A DNA stretch of 64,000 bases from Dactylonectria macrodidyma. Taxonomy: Eukaryota > Ascomycota > Sordariomycetes > Hypocreales > Nectriaceae. Positions within the stretch are counted from its first letter, which is position 1. Each line of letters begins with the position of its first letter. The DNA lies in assembly GCA_020744425.1 (NCBI GenBank), contig JAGMUV010000027.1, positions 868,001 to 932,000 of the forward strand, read 5' to 3'. A program made the translations under genes and the position numbers. Shown here one piece after another: positions 52,740-63,800 of this stretch. Under the pieces are notes generated by a model that searched no databases, was not told the DNA's origin, and saw nothing but the letters and a program-made list of their open reading frames with translations.

Positions 52740-53552
52740 GTTGCCGACGTTTGGCTGTCCGATTACGCTCATCTCGAGGTTAGAGCCAGCCGCAGCAGAG
52801 GCGACGACGAGCCACCGGCAAAAGACCTCGGTTTTTCAACCCCTTCGAGAAGAACAGCCGTCTGCCGAACTCAATACCAGCCTACGCAGCAGCTATTGTT
52901 GGTGACGAGTACCAAGCGTGGCAGGCGGATTCTGACGCTAGCGATGGCAACGATCGTGATCCAATTGGTTACTGGATCACTAAGAAAAGCAGATATACGC
53001 GGTTGTCCAGGATGGCCTTGGATTTCCTAACGATCTAGCAGATGTCAGCCGAGTGTGAAAGGTAATTTTCAGCTGCTGGCAAGATGGTCTCGGGGTTGCG
53101 TACGAACCTAGATGCTGAGATTATTGCCATTTATCAGGTTTTACGCTCTTGGTACCGTGCTGGCCTTATTAAGGACCTGGATCCATTGCTTAAGTCACAC
53201 CTTGAAAGTAAGCTAGATGCTGGTTGTGGGACTCTAAGCGACGACGTGCTGGCGCTTGTTGAGTCAAAATGGCTATTCGAGGGTGAGGACAGCGCCAGCG
53301 AGGTTGACGATTCATCACAGCAGCAACAGGCTGAAGAGTTAGTGTCAACCGCTGAAAGTGAGGCTGGATAGGCACGGCGAGGCTGTGAATAGCCTCAAAA
53401 ATCCACTTATAAATCCACTTATAAATCCACGTGTGTACATCCATTCCAGTCCGGTCGAATATGTGCTACATCCACTATGTAATTGCCTAAAAAATCGTAC
53501 ATCCACTCTACTTGGTCCCAAGGTGGAGTGGATGTAGTGGTTCCGAGCCTTG
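52740..53552 (+). mobile_element. hAT-1 relative, 5'-truncated and mutated
   Basis: Starts within VADVWLSDYARLEVR of the hAT-1 transposase (shifted in places) and runs through the dimerisation region to TAG at about 53371, then through TGGAT-type subterminal repeats to the terminus GGTTCCGAGCCTTG at 53552. Two in-frame stops fall in the conserved block: TAG for CAG at 53036 and TAA for TTA at 53063. Only the C-terminal third remains. Confidence 0.8.
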
Positions 53553-54105
53553 CTAATATACACGTACATTGATGGAGGCGCTCGGTATAAACCGGTACTT
53601 CATCACTCTAAGCAATTCGTGGCGCTGACCAAGCCGAAATGATAAGTTTGTACACCCACTCGGTTAGCCGAAACGTCTTTGCCGTAATGAGCTGAAGGCC
53701 GCCTTGCTGTGAGTTTTGTGCGTCGGCGGTGAGATCTGCATTTTGGTCACTCGATAAATCTTTCCATTCCAATTTTTTTGCACATTGATACGTGAAGAAC
53801 CAGTCTTGGGCCTGGTGCTTAAGTCTGGCATTATATGTAACATCACCTGAGAAAGGAGACCTTATGCTCCCGTCCTCAACTGTAGTCTTAGCTCGTCATC
53901 CATCTTTCTACATCTACATGACAACCTCACTTTATGTGACCTCCGCGATATATTCGCATCACATAAGCACTTACTTGATCCAGTATTGCCGCTTCCTAGG
54001 CTATTTCCCATGTTTCAATAAGATGGTTCGTCTAGAATTGATAAATCCTCTTGTAGTGTGTGGCTCGCTATGTTGAAAAGGAGTCCTGTTGTTAAATGCA
54101 ATATG
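53553..54105. other. Spacer, no gene recognised
   Basis: A minus-strand frame near 53640-53790 looks weakly coding (LEWKDLSSDQNADLTADAQN) but is short and unassigned. Confidence 0.3.
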
Positions 54106-54447
54106 CTATGGTTGGTGATTAAATAGTGATTTCATAAAACGCAATGGCTTGTGTACGGCATACCGAACCAAAGACACTGCAGCGCAATAGGTAGTAGCCC
54201 GTGCCCTGGAGTATTGTTCCCCTTCTTTGCCTACCAAAGGCTCTCGCTGGCAAACTTCTGTGATGCTAGCAGTGAAAGTTTTGGCAAGCTGGCGAGCTTC
54301 TGCCTCTCGACCACAGCGGATTTCATAGAGCGAAAGTATCCCGAGTGCCTGGATATCTGGAAGGCGGTTCAATGATTCACTTGCCTGAAGCATTGCCTCA
54401 GCTTCGTAAAAAAAATAGTTTACTCCAACCATCCGGAAGGAAGACAT
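54106..54447 (-). pseudogene. Zn2Cys6 transcription factor, middle-domain fragment
   Basis: MVGVNYFFYEAEAMLQASES and LPDIQALGILSLYEIRCGRE match the fungal-specific transcription factor domain. There is no Zn2Cys6 cluster, and no continuation on either side. A gene fragment, not a complete regulator. Confidence 0.6.
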
Positions 54448-54820
54448 CTAGAGTCATCGTCATTTCCATTGATCAGCAGACTTGCCAATGCGAGGACGGC
54501 GTGCACCAATGCTGACGAACAAAATGTGCTGCCACCTCTACGAAGTATCTCTTGAGAATATGGTCAATACTTGATACACCCAAAGAATCGCTGCGACACA
54601 ATAAGCTATGACTAAGGTTGTCACATTCTATATAAGATATTTGCTAGCCACTTCAGTATGAGTGCGCATTCCGCTTTTGCTGGTGCAATTGGCAAATGCA
54701 ACACCTCCTAACTGCCAATTCGAGATTGATGATCTCGAAAAGGATTGGACCTGGACTTGATGTCTCCAACGCGTCGTTGCGTGATGTCTCCTACGTTTGA
54801 ACACAGCTCCCGAGACTCGT

Positions 54821-55439
54821 CTATATGGAACCTTGCCTAACTCCTGGCCCTGGATCGACTTGTCTGTTTGGAATGAATATCGACTTGCACAATGGGCAGT
54901 CGACATGGCGTTTCTGTAACCAAGAGTCGATGCAACTCGTATGGAAGACATGTTTACATTTCAATCGTCGGACATCATCCTGATCCACGAGAACTTCGAG
55001 GCAAATTGCACTGCACTGATGTCAACATTGGTATGAAAACCCTCACTTCAACTTGGAACCTACCAGACTTCAGCTGAGCTGGACTGCGCGGAGGCCCAAC
55101 TCGTCTGCTTCTTTAACCCCTTAACCTCCTTGTACTTCTGCGATGGGTCTGCCTCATTCAGCGTCTGTAGGTTGATTCTCTCCTTTTGTACACCTCCTGC
55201 AGTCTCGACGTCTGTCTGAGGTTGGCGATGATGGCGTCGGAGCTTGACTAGATGGCTTCGGTCATTAGCATGGGCATGAATTGCAACAAGAAGGCAAGAA
55301 TCACGTACATGATGAGGAATATGAACACTAAAAAAAAGATTCCGCCAAACGCGACAAAGAACCACGGCGTTTTTGCCGTGGTAGTTGCATCATCGTAATC
55401 GCTCTGGGTTGTCGAATTGCCTTTGGGAATGTAGTTCAT
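54821..55439 (-). CDS. Membrane-anchored RING-H2 finger protein (probable E3 ligase)
   Basis: ATG at 55439. The N-terminus has a single membrane span (PWFFVAFGGIFFLVFIFLIM), followed after a probable intron by a charged cytosolic linker (KYKEVKGLKKQ). A 53-bp intron (55063-55011, acceptor GTGCAG) joins AEV to CAICLEVLVDQDDVRR, giving a C3H2C3 finger: CAIC, LKCKHVFHTSC, CPLC. Stop TAG at 54821. The first intron, near 55300-55250 (donor GTGATT, branch GCTAATG, acceptor TCTAG), does not give the right phase with any donor I can see, so there may be a one-base frameshift or an unusual splice site. Ubiquitin-ligase role by family. Confidence 0.65.
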
Positions 55440-56567
55440 GGACCGTTATGTTTCTTGGAGTACGTATTGTCAAAAATCTGGTCACGTTCACTGGAGACGC
55501 TGAGCCATGGGTGGTTTGTGTGAGTCTCACAAATTTATCTTTTGTTTCAGGACTGATCGTAAGTTTCCGCCACGAACTCATGACGCCACCGATATTGCGG
55601 CTTTTGTGTGTTTCCATGCCCAATAGGAATGATGCGCCGGTGCCGCATTGTGCGGGGCTTCCACGCAAGTGCGTCAGGGTGGCGTAATGAAGGAGGTCGT
55701 CGCCCGTTGTTGCCGCACCCTCCCATCCGCTGCCCATTGAACTAGTCGGGGATTGAAATAGGTGACGACAAGGTGTACGTTTAGGACCCAGCTAAGCACC
55801 CCCAGAGCTTTTTATCCGGCGCCTCGACGATCCTTTGGTCTAGGTCAAATGACACCCACCTTTATTAACACCCCCGTACTACCGCGATCCCCGCTTCAGA
55901 ACATACCCTTCATTGCCCCAATCTAGCAACTCAACGAATCAAGGCGATATGGAGTTTCCATGGAAGACTTTCGTGGATGCCTCAAGGCCTCTCATTGGCC
56001 GCCGTGGAGCTCAATGTTCCGCCAAATCATAACGCCATGCCTAGATATGCGCAGGTGAATCGCACCAACTGCAACTTTAGACGCGCCGCCATTGCCTACT
56101 CAAACATCACTGGGTATCCGCTGACTTGAGCTGTGCAATCGACGAGCTAGTTCCAACTTTGCCAATACAGGCATCCGCCATCTCTGTGGCGAGAGTGGCG
56201 ACATGCAGTTACCCTGACGTCAGGCGCCTATCATATGGCAGCAGCCCCGTGACGTCGAACTGTACGTAAATGTAGCAATTATTGCATCGACCATCATGCA
56301 TCTCTGCTGATCGCCAAGAAATCTTTGGAACTGACTGCGTAGCAACTCATATTCATGGCATATCCGACGAAGCTTCTACTAAAAGCTCAAACGACTCCTA
56401 CATTTATGTACGGACAGTGTCAATGCCCGAGACTCAGAATTCTGCAACTTAAAAAAACCTACCTCGCAGTTCCGGAGCAAAGGTCGTGCATTCGATTCGA
56501 TAATTGAAAAAGCGCTTTAGCTGCTTACTACCCAAAACTGGGACCTCGTTAAACCCACCGATCAACT
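55440..56567. other. Intergenic, no gene recognised
   Basis: Upstream regions of two divergent genes. Short frames lack motifs. Confidence 0.4.
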
Positions 56568-57158
56568 ATGCCCAGGCAACCCCTTTACTACGACGATTAC
56601 TTCGACGATTATTACGAGACACCGCATCAGCGGCACCGAAGGACCGACCGATTCCTGGACGCTATTGAGTTTGGACATATTCGCGACGCTGGCAGCGTGT
56701 TGATGAGTTCCATCCGCCCGACTTCCGAATCAAGTCGAGACGAACGCTATCAAGGCCTCCGGCGCCGCCGCAGTCACGACGACCGGGACGGATACGTTCG
56801 ACGCGATGAATACTACCGCAATGAATATGATGTGTCTCCATCCCGCGGACAGCATCCCCATAGGGGAGACCATGGCCAGGGTAAAAATAGCCATCACCGG
56901 CCGAGACGGCGCTCGACCAGCGGATTGGGCTTAAAGGAGGCTACCAAAGCCGCAGTTGCCGCCGGGCTTATTGAGGCCTTCAGAGCTCGGCACAACCCCG
57001 ATAGATCTACCCACGCCATTACAGCTGCTGCTGGGGCTGCCGCAGTTGATGTGCTTGTTAGCAACGGGGAAGATCGAAAGAGTGCAAGACATATTGTTGA
57101 AAGCACAATCGGAGGTATTGTATTTGATCGCCTAGCCAATGGTTCCGCGAAACGATGA
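56568..57158 (+). CDS. Small Arg/His/Tyr-rich protein of unknown function
   Basis: ATG at 56568 (CAACTATGCCC), 196 aa, no intron. Residues 1-30 are Tyr/Asp-rich, 30-120 are Arg/Asp/His-rich and probably disordered, and 120-196 are an Ala/Gly-rich amphipathic region (KEATKAAVAAGLIEAFRAR, HAITAAAGAAAVDVL, HIVESTIGGIVFDRLANG) that could form glycine-zipper helices. Similar low-complexity proteins are widespread in Fusarium and Aspergillus but uncharacterised. Coding character is clear; function is not. Confidence 0.65.
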   Translation: MPRQPLYYDDYFDDYYETPHQRHRRTDRFLDAIEFGHIRDAGSVLMSSIRPTSESSRDERYQGLRRRRSHDDRDGYVRRDEYYRNEYDVSPSRGQHPHRGDHGQGKNSHHRPRRRSTSGLGLKEATKAAVAAGLIEAFRARHNPDRSTHAITAAAGAAAVDVLVSNGEDRKSARHIVESTIGGIVFDRLANGSAKR

Positions 57159-58246
57159 AAACCGAAGCTGTGGTTTAGAGTAGACGTCCAGAGGCTTCTA
57201 TGTAGGAACGACAATTTGCCACTTATCAACATTAAATGCTAGATGCTTTACATGGACTGAATACAAAAAAAAACAAAAAAAAAGGGGCGCGGCCAGCCAC
57301 GTGCTGCTTCGTCTCTCCACGACACCTAGAGTCACTCTGGGGAGAAAAAGCCTACCGCCTAGGTCAGTCGGCTTTGATTTCAGCGCTATTAAAGGAGCAT
57401 CGGGACCGGGAAATCGAATTATCAGCGGCATCGTAGAAGGTGACCATGGAACCTGAGGTGGATCTGAACGTTTGGGAGGACTTGTGTTGAATGTTGGAGG
57501 GTACACCCTCAACTTCAGGATTAAGGTTCAGGATTAAAGTTTGTAGTCCTAAACTTAGATCGTAGGACTTTCATCTAGGACTTTCTAGGACTCAAGTCCT
57601 AGAAGGAACCAGTCGAAGATATAAGGTCTCAAAGGTCCTTCGATTGCGAGGACCAAGAAATACACACAATTCACCTCAATATCTGACAACTTGCCTCCAC
57701 TGCCTCTGCCGATTCTAAAGCCATTCTAGAAAGACATCTCCTATGACAGGGCAAGAGGAAACACGTGGGGCTATCAGTCCGTTGGAAAGCAAGAGCGAAA
57801 GCGTATGGATAACTTTCTCTACACCAGATCACTTGCAGTGGCTGATGCTCAAGACATTGTGGGCAGCCTGGGGCGACTTGGTATAGGACTCAAAACTGAA
57901 GTGGAATCTTGGGTACGGGTCAGGTGGAACTGTTTCGAGCACGGGTGCATCAATTGCATGACTTGGCGCCTCCGAGTGTGACGAAGTACACAAGTCTAGC
58001 ACATGGGACAATTACACTTGAGGACATTATCCCTGTAACCCCCCAAGGTTCGTATGCGAGGCCTTATTTCAGAGCCTACGCGCCCTGACCAATGTCTTCA
58101 GATAAGGTTTTTAGCTATTGCTCCTGGTTTGCTGACATTCGAGAAATCCTGGAGGAGATTCAATGTAAGACTCTTCCTGACATACTTCCGTCAGAGAGCT
58201 GACAGGGACAGCGGAGAAACGGCGAGAAGTTGTCTCCTGGCTGCTC
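57159..58246. other. Intergenic with short palindromes
   Basis: Runs of A with interspersed C at 57265-57283. At 57500-57610, repeated AGGATT/GGACTT motifs include the near-perfect palindrome CTAGGACTCAAGTCCTAG. No gene. Confidence 0.4.
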
Positions 58247-58370
58247 GCGGCAGCCAAAGGCCTGACGGCTGCCATGTGCCTGATGAGACTCAAAATGCTA
58301 TCACCTCAGACCGCAAGGCAGCTCTTCACGGCCAAAGTGGCACCAACCATGGATTACGCCTCACCATAGA
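58247..58370 (+). repeat. LINE reverse-transcriptase fragment
   Basis: Translates to AAKGLTAAMCLMRLKMLSPQ and TARQLF followed by VAPTMDYAS, 80-90 percent like the same segment of the LINE ORF2 at 7.5 kb (AAKGLSAAMCLKRLKMLSPR). Truncated on both sides. Confidence 0.8.
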
Positions 58371-59321
58371 GCACGACCGAACCCGATCGAGCTCATACAA
58401 TGGCGACGACCGTCGATTCCAAGATCAAGGGCGAGGATGTTTCGACATTCAAGTCCCTCGCCGCCGATGACAATTCGCCTATTGTAACGGTCCAAAGTGT
58501 GTGTACTTGCAACAAACTATGGCGAGTAATACGAGTGAACTAATCCTAAGGAAAAGGAGAGCGGAACGCAGGGCTGGAATTCTTCCAGCCTGACAAAAAG
58601 AAGTCTGCGTTGATCTCGATAGTTGGCTGGGCAACAGTTGGGACTCTTGCCGAGGCCTGATCGGGCCCAGCCCGTAGGGGTCTCGGCTTGAACTCTCGAC
58701 TAACCAATCAACGCCGGCACCGAAGACACACACACGCTCGAGAGCGACAGGTCTCAAAAGACGAGTTGTGCAACTAAGGGCGTGGGCAGAAGAGATATCA
58801 TTGAGCTACGGAGGAAGGCTTCTAACCGAGGGATTGAGTAGGGGTATTTGTACTCCTACATTCCCCTAGTTGCATAGGAATTTTGGTATAATGTTGCATC
58901 GGATAGGAAGGGTGCATTGTGATGTGAATAGAAGCTCTTGATTTCTAGCTATTTGAAGGGCCTAAATCAGCCCTTGTATACATGAAGGAAAAGACGGTCT
59001 CGTGACCTAAGTCAGGGATCCGAGCCTTCAGGGGCTCGAGCCTGTGGCCTGTCATGAAGGCACAAAAAAGCAAACATGATCCTAGAGTCTGATGATAGTT
59101 GTGACATATAATTATCAGGGGGGGGGGGGGGCGGGAATGCCTTGCGGCATTGAATCTCACCCTTGAAATCTCGGCACCCCTCATTCCGGGCCACTTCCAA
59201 CAATAGGAGCTCTCTTCATTTCCCCCTTTTCCTTCTTTTCTTCTCTTCTTCCGTAGCTTTAGGATACTCGTTGTAATCGCCCAGCTCGTTGTCAATATAC
59301 TCAGTTGGAACCGTTACAAAA
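58371..59321. other. Intergenic, no gene recognised
   Basis: Includes a run of 14 G at 59118-59131. TGTAACGG at 58482 resembles an LTR start, but no matching LTR end or target duplication could be found. Confidence 0.35.
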
Positions 59322-60858
59322 ATGCCTCGACCAGTTATTAATATTTCCCACCCTCGTCAGGAGATTACAATCCTATACGAGGACGATTTAACAATTCAGT
59401 CTATTATCGAGTCTCTTTCGTCCGACTATGGCATTGACATTGGTCGCTCAACGCTCTACCGAAACCTCAAGGAATGGGGGCTCTCTCGTCAAGTTAAAAC
59501 AACAACATCACCAGCTCTACGCGACCGTATCAAGCAGATGTTCTTCCAAGATTGCTTAAAGGATAAGCTTATCCTCCGTCGCCTGCAAGACGAAGGTTAT
59601 ACTATCAGTATAGCCGGCCTACGGAAGATTCGAAAAGAACACGGCATGTTTAGACGACAAGCCCTTGAACAGCTACAAATCGCCAAAGATCGTGCCCGAT
59701 CATTTTTTGAGGAGCAATCACGGATATCTACGGTGATCCAGAACTATGGTCGTGGTTATCTGTATACGTACATGCGCCAGCAGCATCATACGATCAGCCG
59801 CGATGCTCTCTATTCTACGTATAGGGACTTTGCCCCCGAGTCTGTTACTGAGCGATGTGGAAAGGCACGATACCATCGCCGGGATTTTAAAGTCGCGGGC
59901 CCAGACTGGGTTTGGTCTATTGACGGGTATGATAAGCTGAAGCAATGGGGTTTCGAGATTTATGCCGGGATCGATGCCTATTCTCGGTATATTACCTGGT
60001 TTTACTGCGGGTTTTCTGCTAGTACGAGCTGGAACGTGGCCGTTCAGTATCTTAATGTCTTGACCCAGCGTGGGATGATGCCAAAAGCCTTAAGGTCAGA
60101 CCATGGAGGCGAAACCTCTTTAATCTGCGGCATCCACTTCTATCTCTCCGGGATTCGGAAGAAGAAGGTCGGGTCACAGCTTATCCCTATCGAATTCCGT
60201 GATTGTTGGTACTTTGGGAGGAGTGTTCATAATACGCGGATCGAGAGCTGGTGGCACCGGCTTTATCAAGCTAGATGTGGCTCTTGGAGAGTAAGCTTTA
60301 TTATTACTATCTTGATATATCTTGGTCGCTGCTAATACCTTTTGATCAGATATACTTCCAATGGCTTACCGAACATGGCCTTTTCGATGGTGGTTCTCTT
60401 GCTGATCGAGTCGCTATCCTCTATATATTCATGAACCCAATCCGACGCGATTTGATCTCGTTCGTACATATGTGGAATAGCCATTCTATTCGGCGGCAAT
60501 CCGGTCGGCCCCATATCATGGGCGGTCAGCCAACAGTACTGTACCACGATCTGGATTCAACAGATGCCCGGAATTTCGCGGAAGAGATCCCGCCCGATCG
60601 GCTCCAAACCTGCCTTGATCTCTTCCGAGACGAGATATCGAGGCTTGACGACTTCTTACCAGAGAATACTATGTCGATCTGTTCTGATATTATCAGTAAT
60701 ACTATTGGCGTGGTTCCAGAGACTCCATCGAATGCGGAGTATCCCTGGATGGATGAGTATATTCTCTTAAGGTCGAGGCTCCGAGAATATATCCTAGGCA
60801 AGTTAACGCCAGCTGTCGAGTTACTAGAGCGCCCGCAAAATGGCCGGGAGCGACTAGC
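59322..60858 (+). pseudogene. DDE (rve-type) integrase-like protein, 3' end cut by hAT-2
   Basis: ATG at 59322 (MPRPVINISHPRQE). Exon 1 ends 60290; a 59-bp intron follows (GTAAGC ... GATCAG, branch GCTAAT); exon 2 starts at 60350. N-terminal helix-turn-helix (TIQSIIESLSSDYGIDIGRS), then an integrase core with D in VWSIDGYDKLKQWGFEIYAG, D in LRSDHGGET and E in HNTRIESWWHRLYQ. These proteins occur as multicopy integrase-core genes in fungi; whether they are mobile elements or domesticated is open. The frame is intact up to ERLA at 60858, after which the last codons come from the hAT-2 terminus, so the true C-terminus is lost or lies beyond the window. Confidence 0.75.
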
Positions 60859-63800
60859 CAGGGTTGGAAATCGATCGACCAATCGATTTGATCGATTCGA
60901 TTAATCGATTCGATTTCGATTTCGATCGATCGATCAAACGTTCAATCGATCGATTTGATCGTCGATTGCCACATGCACCGAGGGTGTCCCGGGTAGGTAG
61001 CGGTGGTGCGGACCATTCTATCACTAGTCGCGTCGCTGCGTCGACCAGTATCACTGTACGCGTAGAAGCCAGCAGCATCAGCCACAGCAGCCACACGCGA
61101 CGCGAGACACGTCTCGAAGAAGGCGTCGGGCGAGCAGCCAATTCAGGGGTAGAGAACTCCCTGCGCTTGCGCGATGGTCCTTGGCTGCTGGTCCTCCGCT
61201 CTGCTCAATCGACCCCACAAAACAACCTGTCCAAGTCGACCTCAAAGGTTGGACCCTTACCAGCCTCGCAGCATTCGATTTGGCCTCTGCGTTCTTTGCG
61301 GGGCATTTGCCATCGCCATGGACTCGTTCGATGAAGAGGTAGAGGATATCGCCTCAACGCCGCCGCCGCCCTCCGAGCCGTCAACCAGTTCGGCCTCGAC
61401 GAAATCTGCACCCAGCAGGTTTCCAGACTATGACGCTTGGACGACCGATAAATTCAAGCGTTTCCCCGGCTTCACGATATGTCACGACCCTTCTCGAGAG
61501 CGGACATGGTGGTGGCAATTCGGATTCAGAATGAAGGACAACAGGTCGCAACCACACAAGATCGTATGGATATGCGAGAGATGCTTCCTCCGTAACAGGC
61601 TGAAGACTACACATTATGTCTTCATCGCTTCCACTGCTGGAGGCATCGTCCGGCATCTGAGCAGGGAGCATAAGGTCGTGGTTTGTGCCATCTCTCCGCG
61701 CCCGGTCTCGCGTCGCTCGATGATGTGTGCTAACTTGTCAGCCGCCTTCTAGACAAAGGGCAGGTCCAGCTGCCGGTGCAGAACGGAACCTACTTGATAT
61801 GCTTCACGCCGATCCAACGAACCCTCGAGACCAGACCCTTCTCGGCAATCTGCATACGTTATTCGATCCGAAGATGAATCAATTGCTCCTGCTCGACTGG
61901 CTTACACACGATAACCTTCCGTTCAACCTCGTAAACTCTGACCGTTTCAGACGACTCCTTCTCTACAACAACCCATCTCTTCAGGAAGGCCAGATACCAA
62001 CGGGCAAGACGCTCGTGAATCTGCTATCGAACGAGTACGAACGAGCCCTTAGTCCCCTTCGCACGGTCCTTCAAAATGCAAGAAGTATGATTCATTTTAC
62101 TTTCGATGGCTGGACTTCTCGACAAAACACGTCATTCCTTGGCATCAACGCCCACTTTATCGACCGAGATTGGAAACAATGGAGAATCCTTTTGGCTCTG
62201 CCAGCCCTCAGGAAACGCCATACTGGAGCCGCGCTGGCGGATGAAGTTGCAGATACAATATGCACGTTTGGTCTTGAAGACAAGTACCGGCCCGCGCGTC
62301 AACTCTTGCACTGGTCGGCAAACTGACAGTATTACTCCGTTTCAGAATAGGATACTTCACACTTGACAACGCTACGAACAATGATACGGCAATGGAAGCG
62401 CTTGCTGCCGAGTTCGATTTCGACAAACATGAGCGCCGCATTCGCTGTGGCCCTCATTTTCTGAATCTGACAGTTCGAGCTATGATGTACGGGAGCAAAC
62501 GAGACAATTTCGACGAGCTGCTTGCTCACTGGGGCGATAAGGACTTCATGACCGAAGAGGAGCAACGCCAGTTGTCTGACGCTATCAGCGAGCTGGCGAC
62601 CGACGATGAGTTCGGTGTGCCGAGTATGGAGGAAGACTTCGAGCTCGAAATAGGCCTTGAGGAGGGCGAGAATCAGTACCCAGTCCCCGAGACGATTAAC
62701 GCGGAGGAAGTGGACAGGTACCGCAAGTTTGGGCCGTTTGGTAAGCTACACAATATTGGCATTGCTCTTCGAACGAGCAGTCAACTTCTCGAGGACTTTT
62801 ATGAAGCTCAACGGCAAACCGCCCCGACCGAACCTGTCCTTGCTTGGGTTCAAAACGTCTGCACTCGCTGGCAATCCGATGAGGCAATGGCCTCACGCGC
62901 TCTGCTGAAACGTGCAGCTTTGAACAGGATGCTGTCCACCATCGAAGAACGATGGCTTAGCGAAGGCGGCAAAGAGCGAGACAAATCAGCTATACTAAAA
63001 GATAAGCTTTCGCTTGAGGAATGGAAGGTTGTTGCTGCGATTCAGAAGGTCCTTCAACCGTTCAAGGTTGCCTCAAAGCAACTCCAGGGTGAGGGTGTTG
63101 CTGGTCTCCGCTCAACCTCAGGAGGATTCGATGAGTACTTCCAGGTGGTGGAGATGCTCCTTGACCATCTCGAGCTTGCAGTTCAAGGAGTGGTAATCGA
63201 AGAGAATGACGACCAGATGATGGAAGAGATTCAATTGTTCGATGATATGGATCCGAAAACCCGGCGCCTTTTGAAGATTTACATCAAGCTCGCGTGGAAG
63301 AAGTTAAACGACTATTATGGCAAGCTGACCTCGACCGCATACGTAGCGGCAGTCGTGTTCCACCCTTGCAAAAAATGGCGAGCTCTAGAGCGGCTTTGGA
63401 ACCAACTCCCGTCTCGCCAAACCTCAGAATGGAAGAAGACGTATGAGAAGAGCTTAAGAGGAGTATGGGAAGAGAGGTACAAGAGCATGGCTCGCGAGGC
63501 AGCTTGCAATGCCACTTCAGCAATCGGGAGCAATAGTGGTTTGGACTACATTGAGCGTCGACTGGCATTTAGTCGGTCATTGACTTGTCCCAACTCCGAA
63601 GGGCGACAAAGCAAACGACCAAGGCAGTCAATCGAGTCGCCGGAACAGGACGAGCTGGACCAGTATCTATCTGAGCCACCGGTGGATAACATGGCATACA
63701 AAGCAGATCCGGTTGCTTGGTGGAGGGACGTCGGCGTTGTGCGCTTTCCCCGGCTGTCTTATATGGCTGTTGACTTTCTTACTATCCCCTCGTCTTCAGC

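Noticed and set aside
58482..58980. Possible solo LTR beginning TGTAACGG
   Set aside because: No matching CA end with a 5-bp duplication and no second copy could be found; the motif alone is too short.
59118..59131. Run of 14 G
   Set aside because: A homopolymer with no associated structure or gene; also prone to sequencing error.
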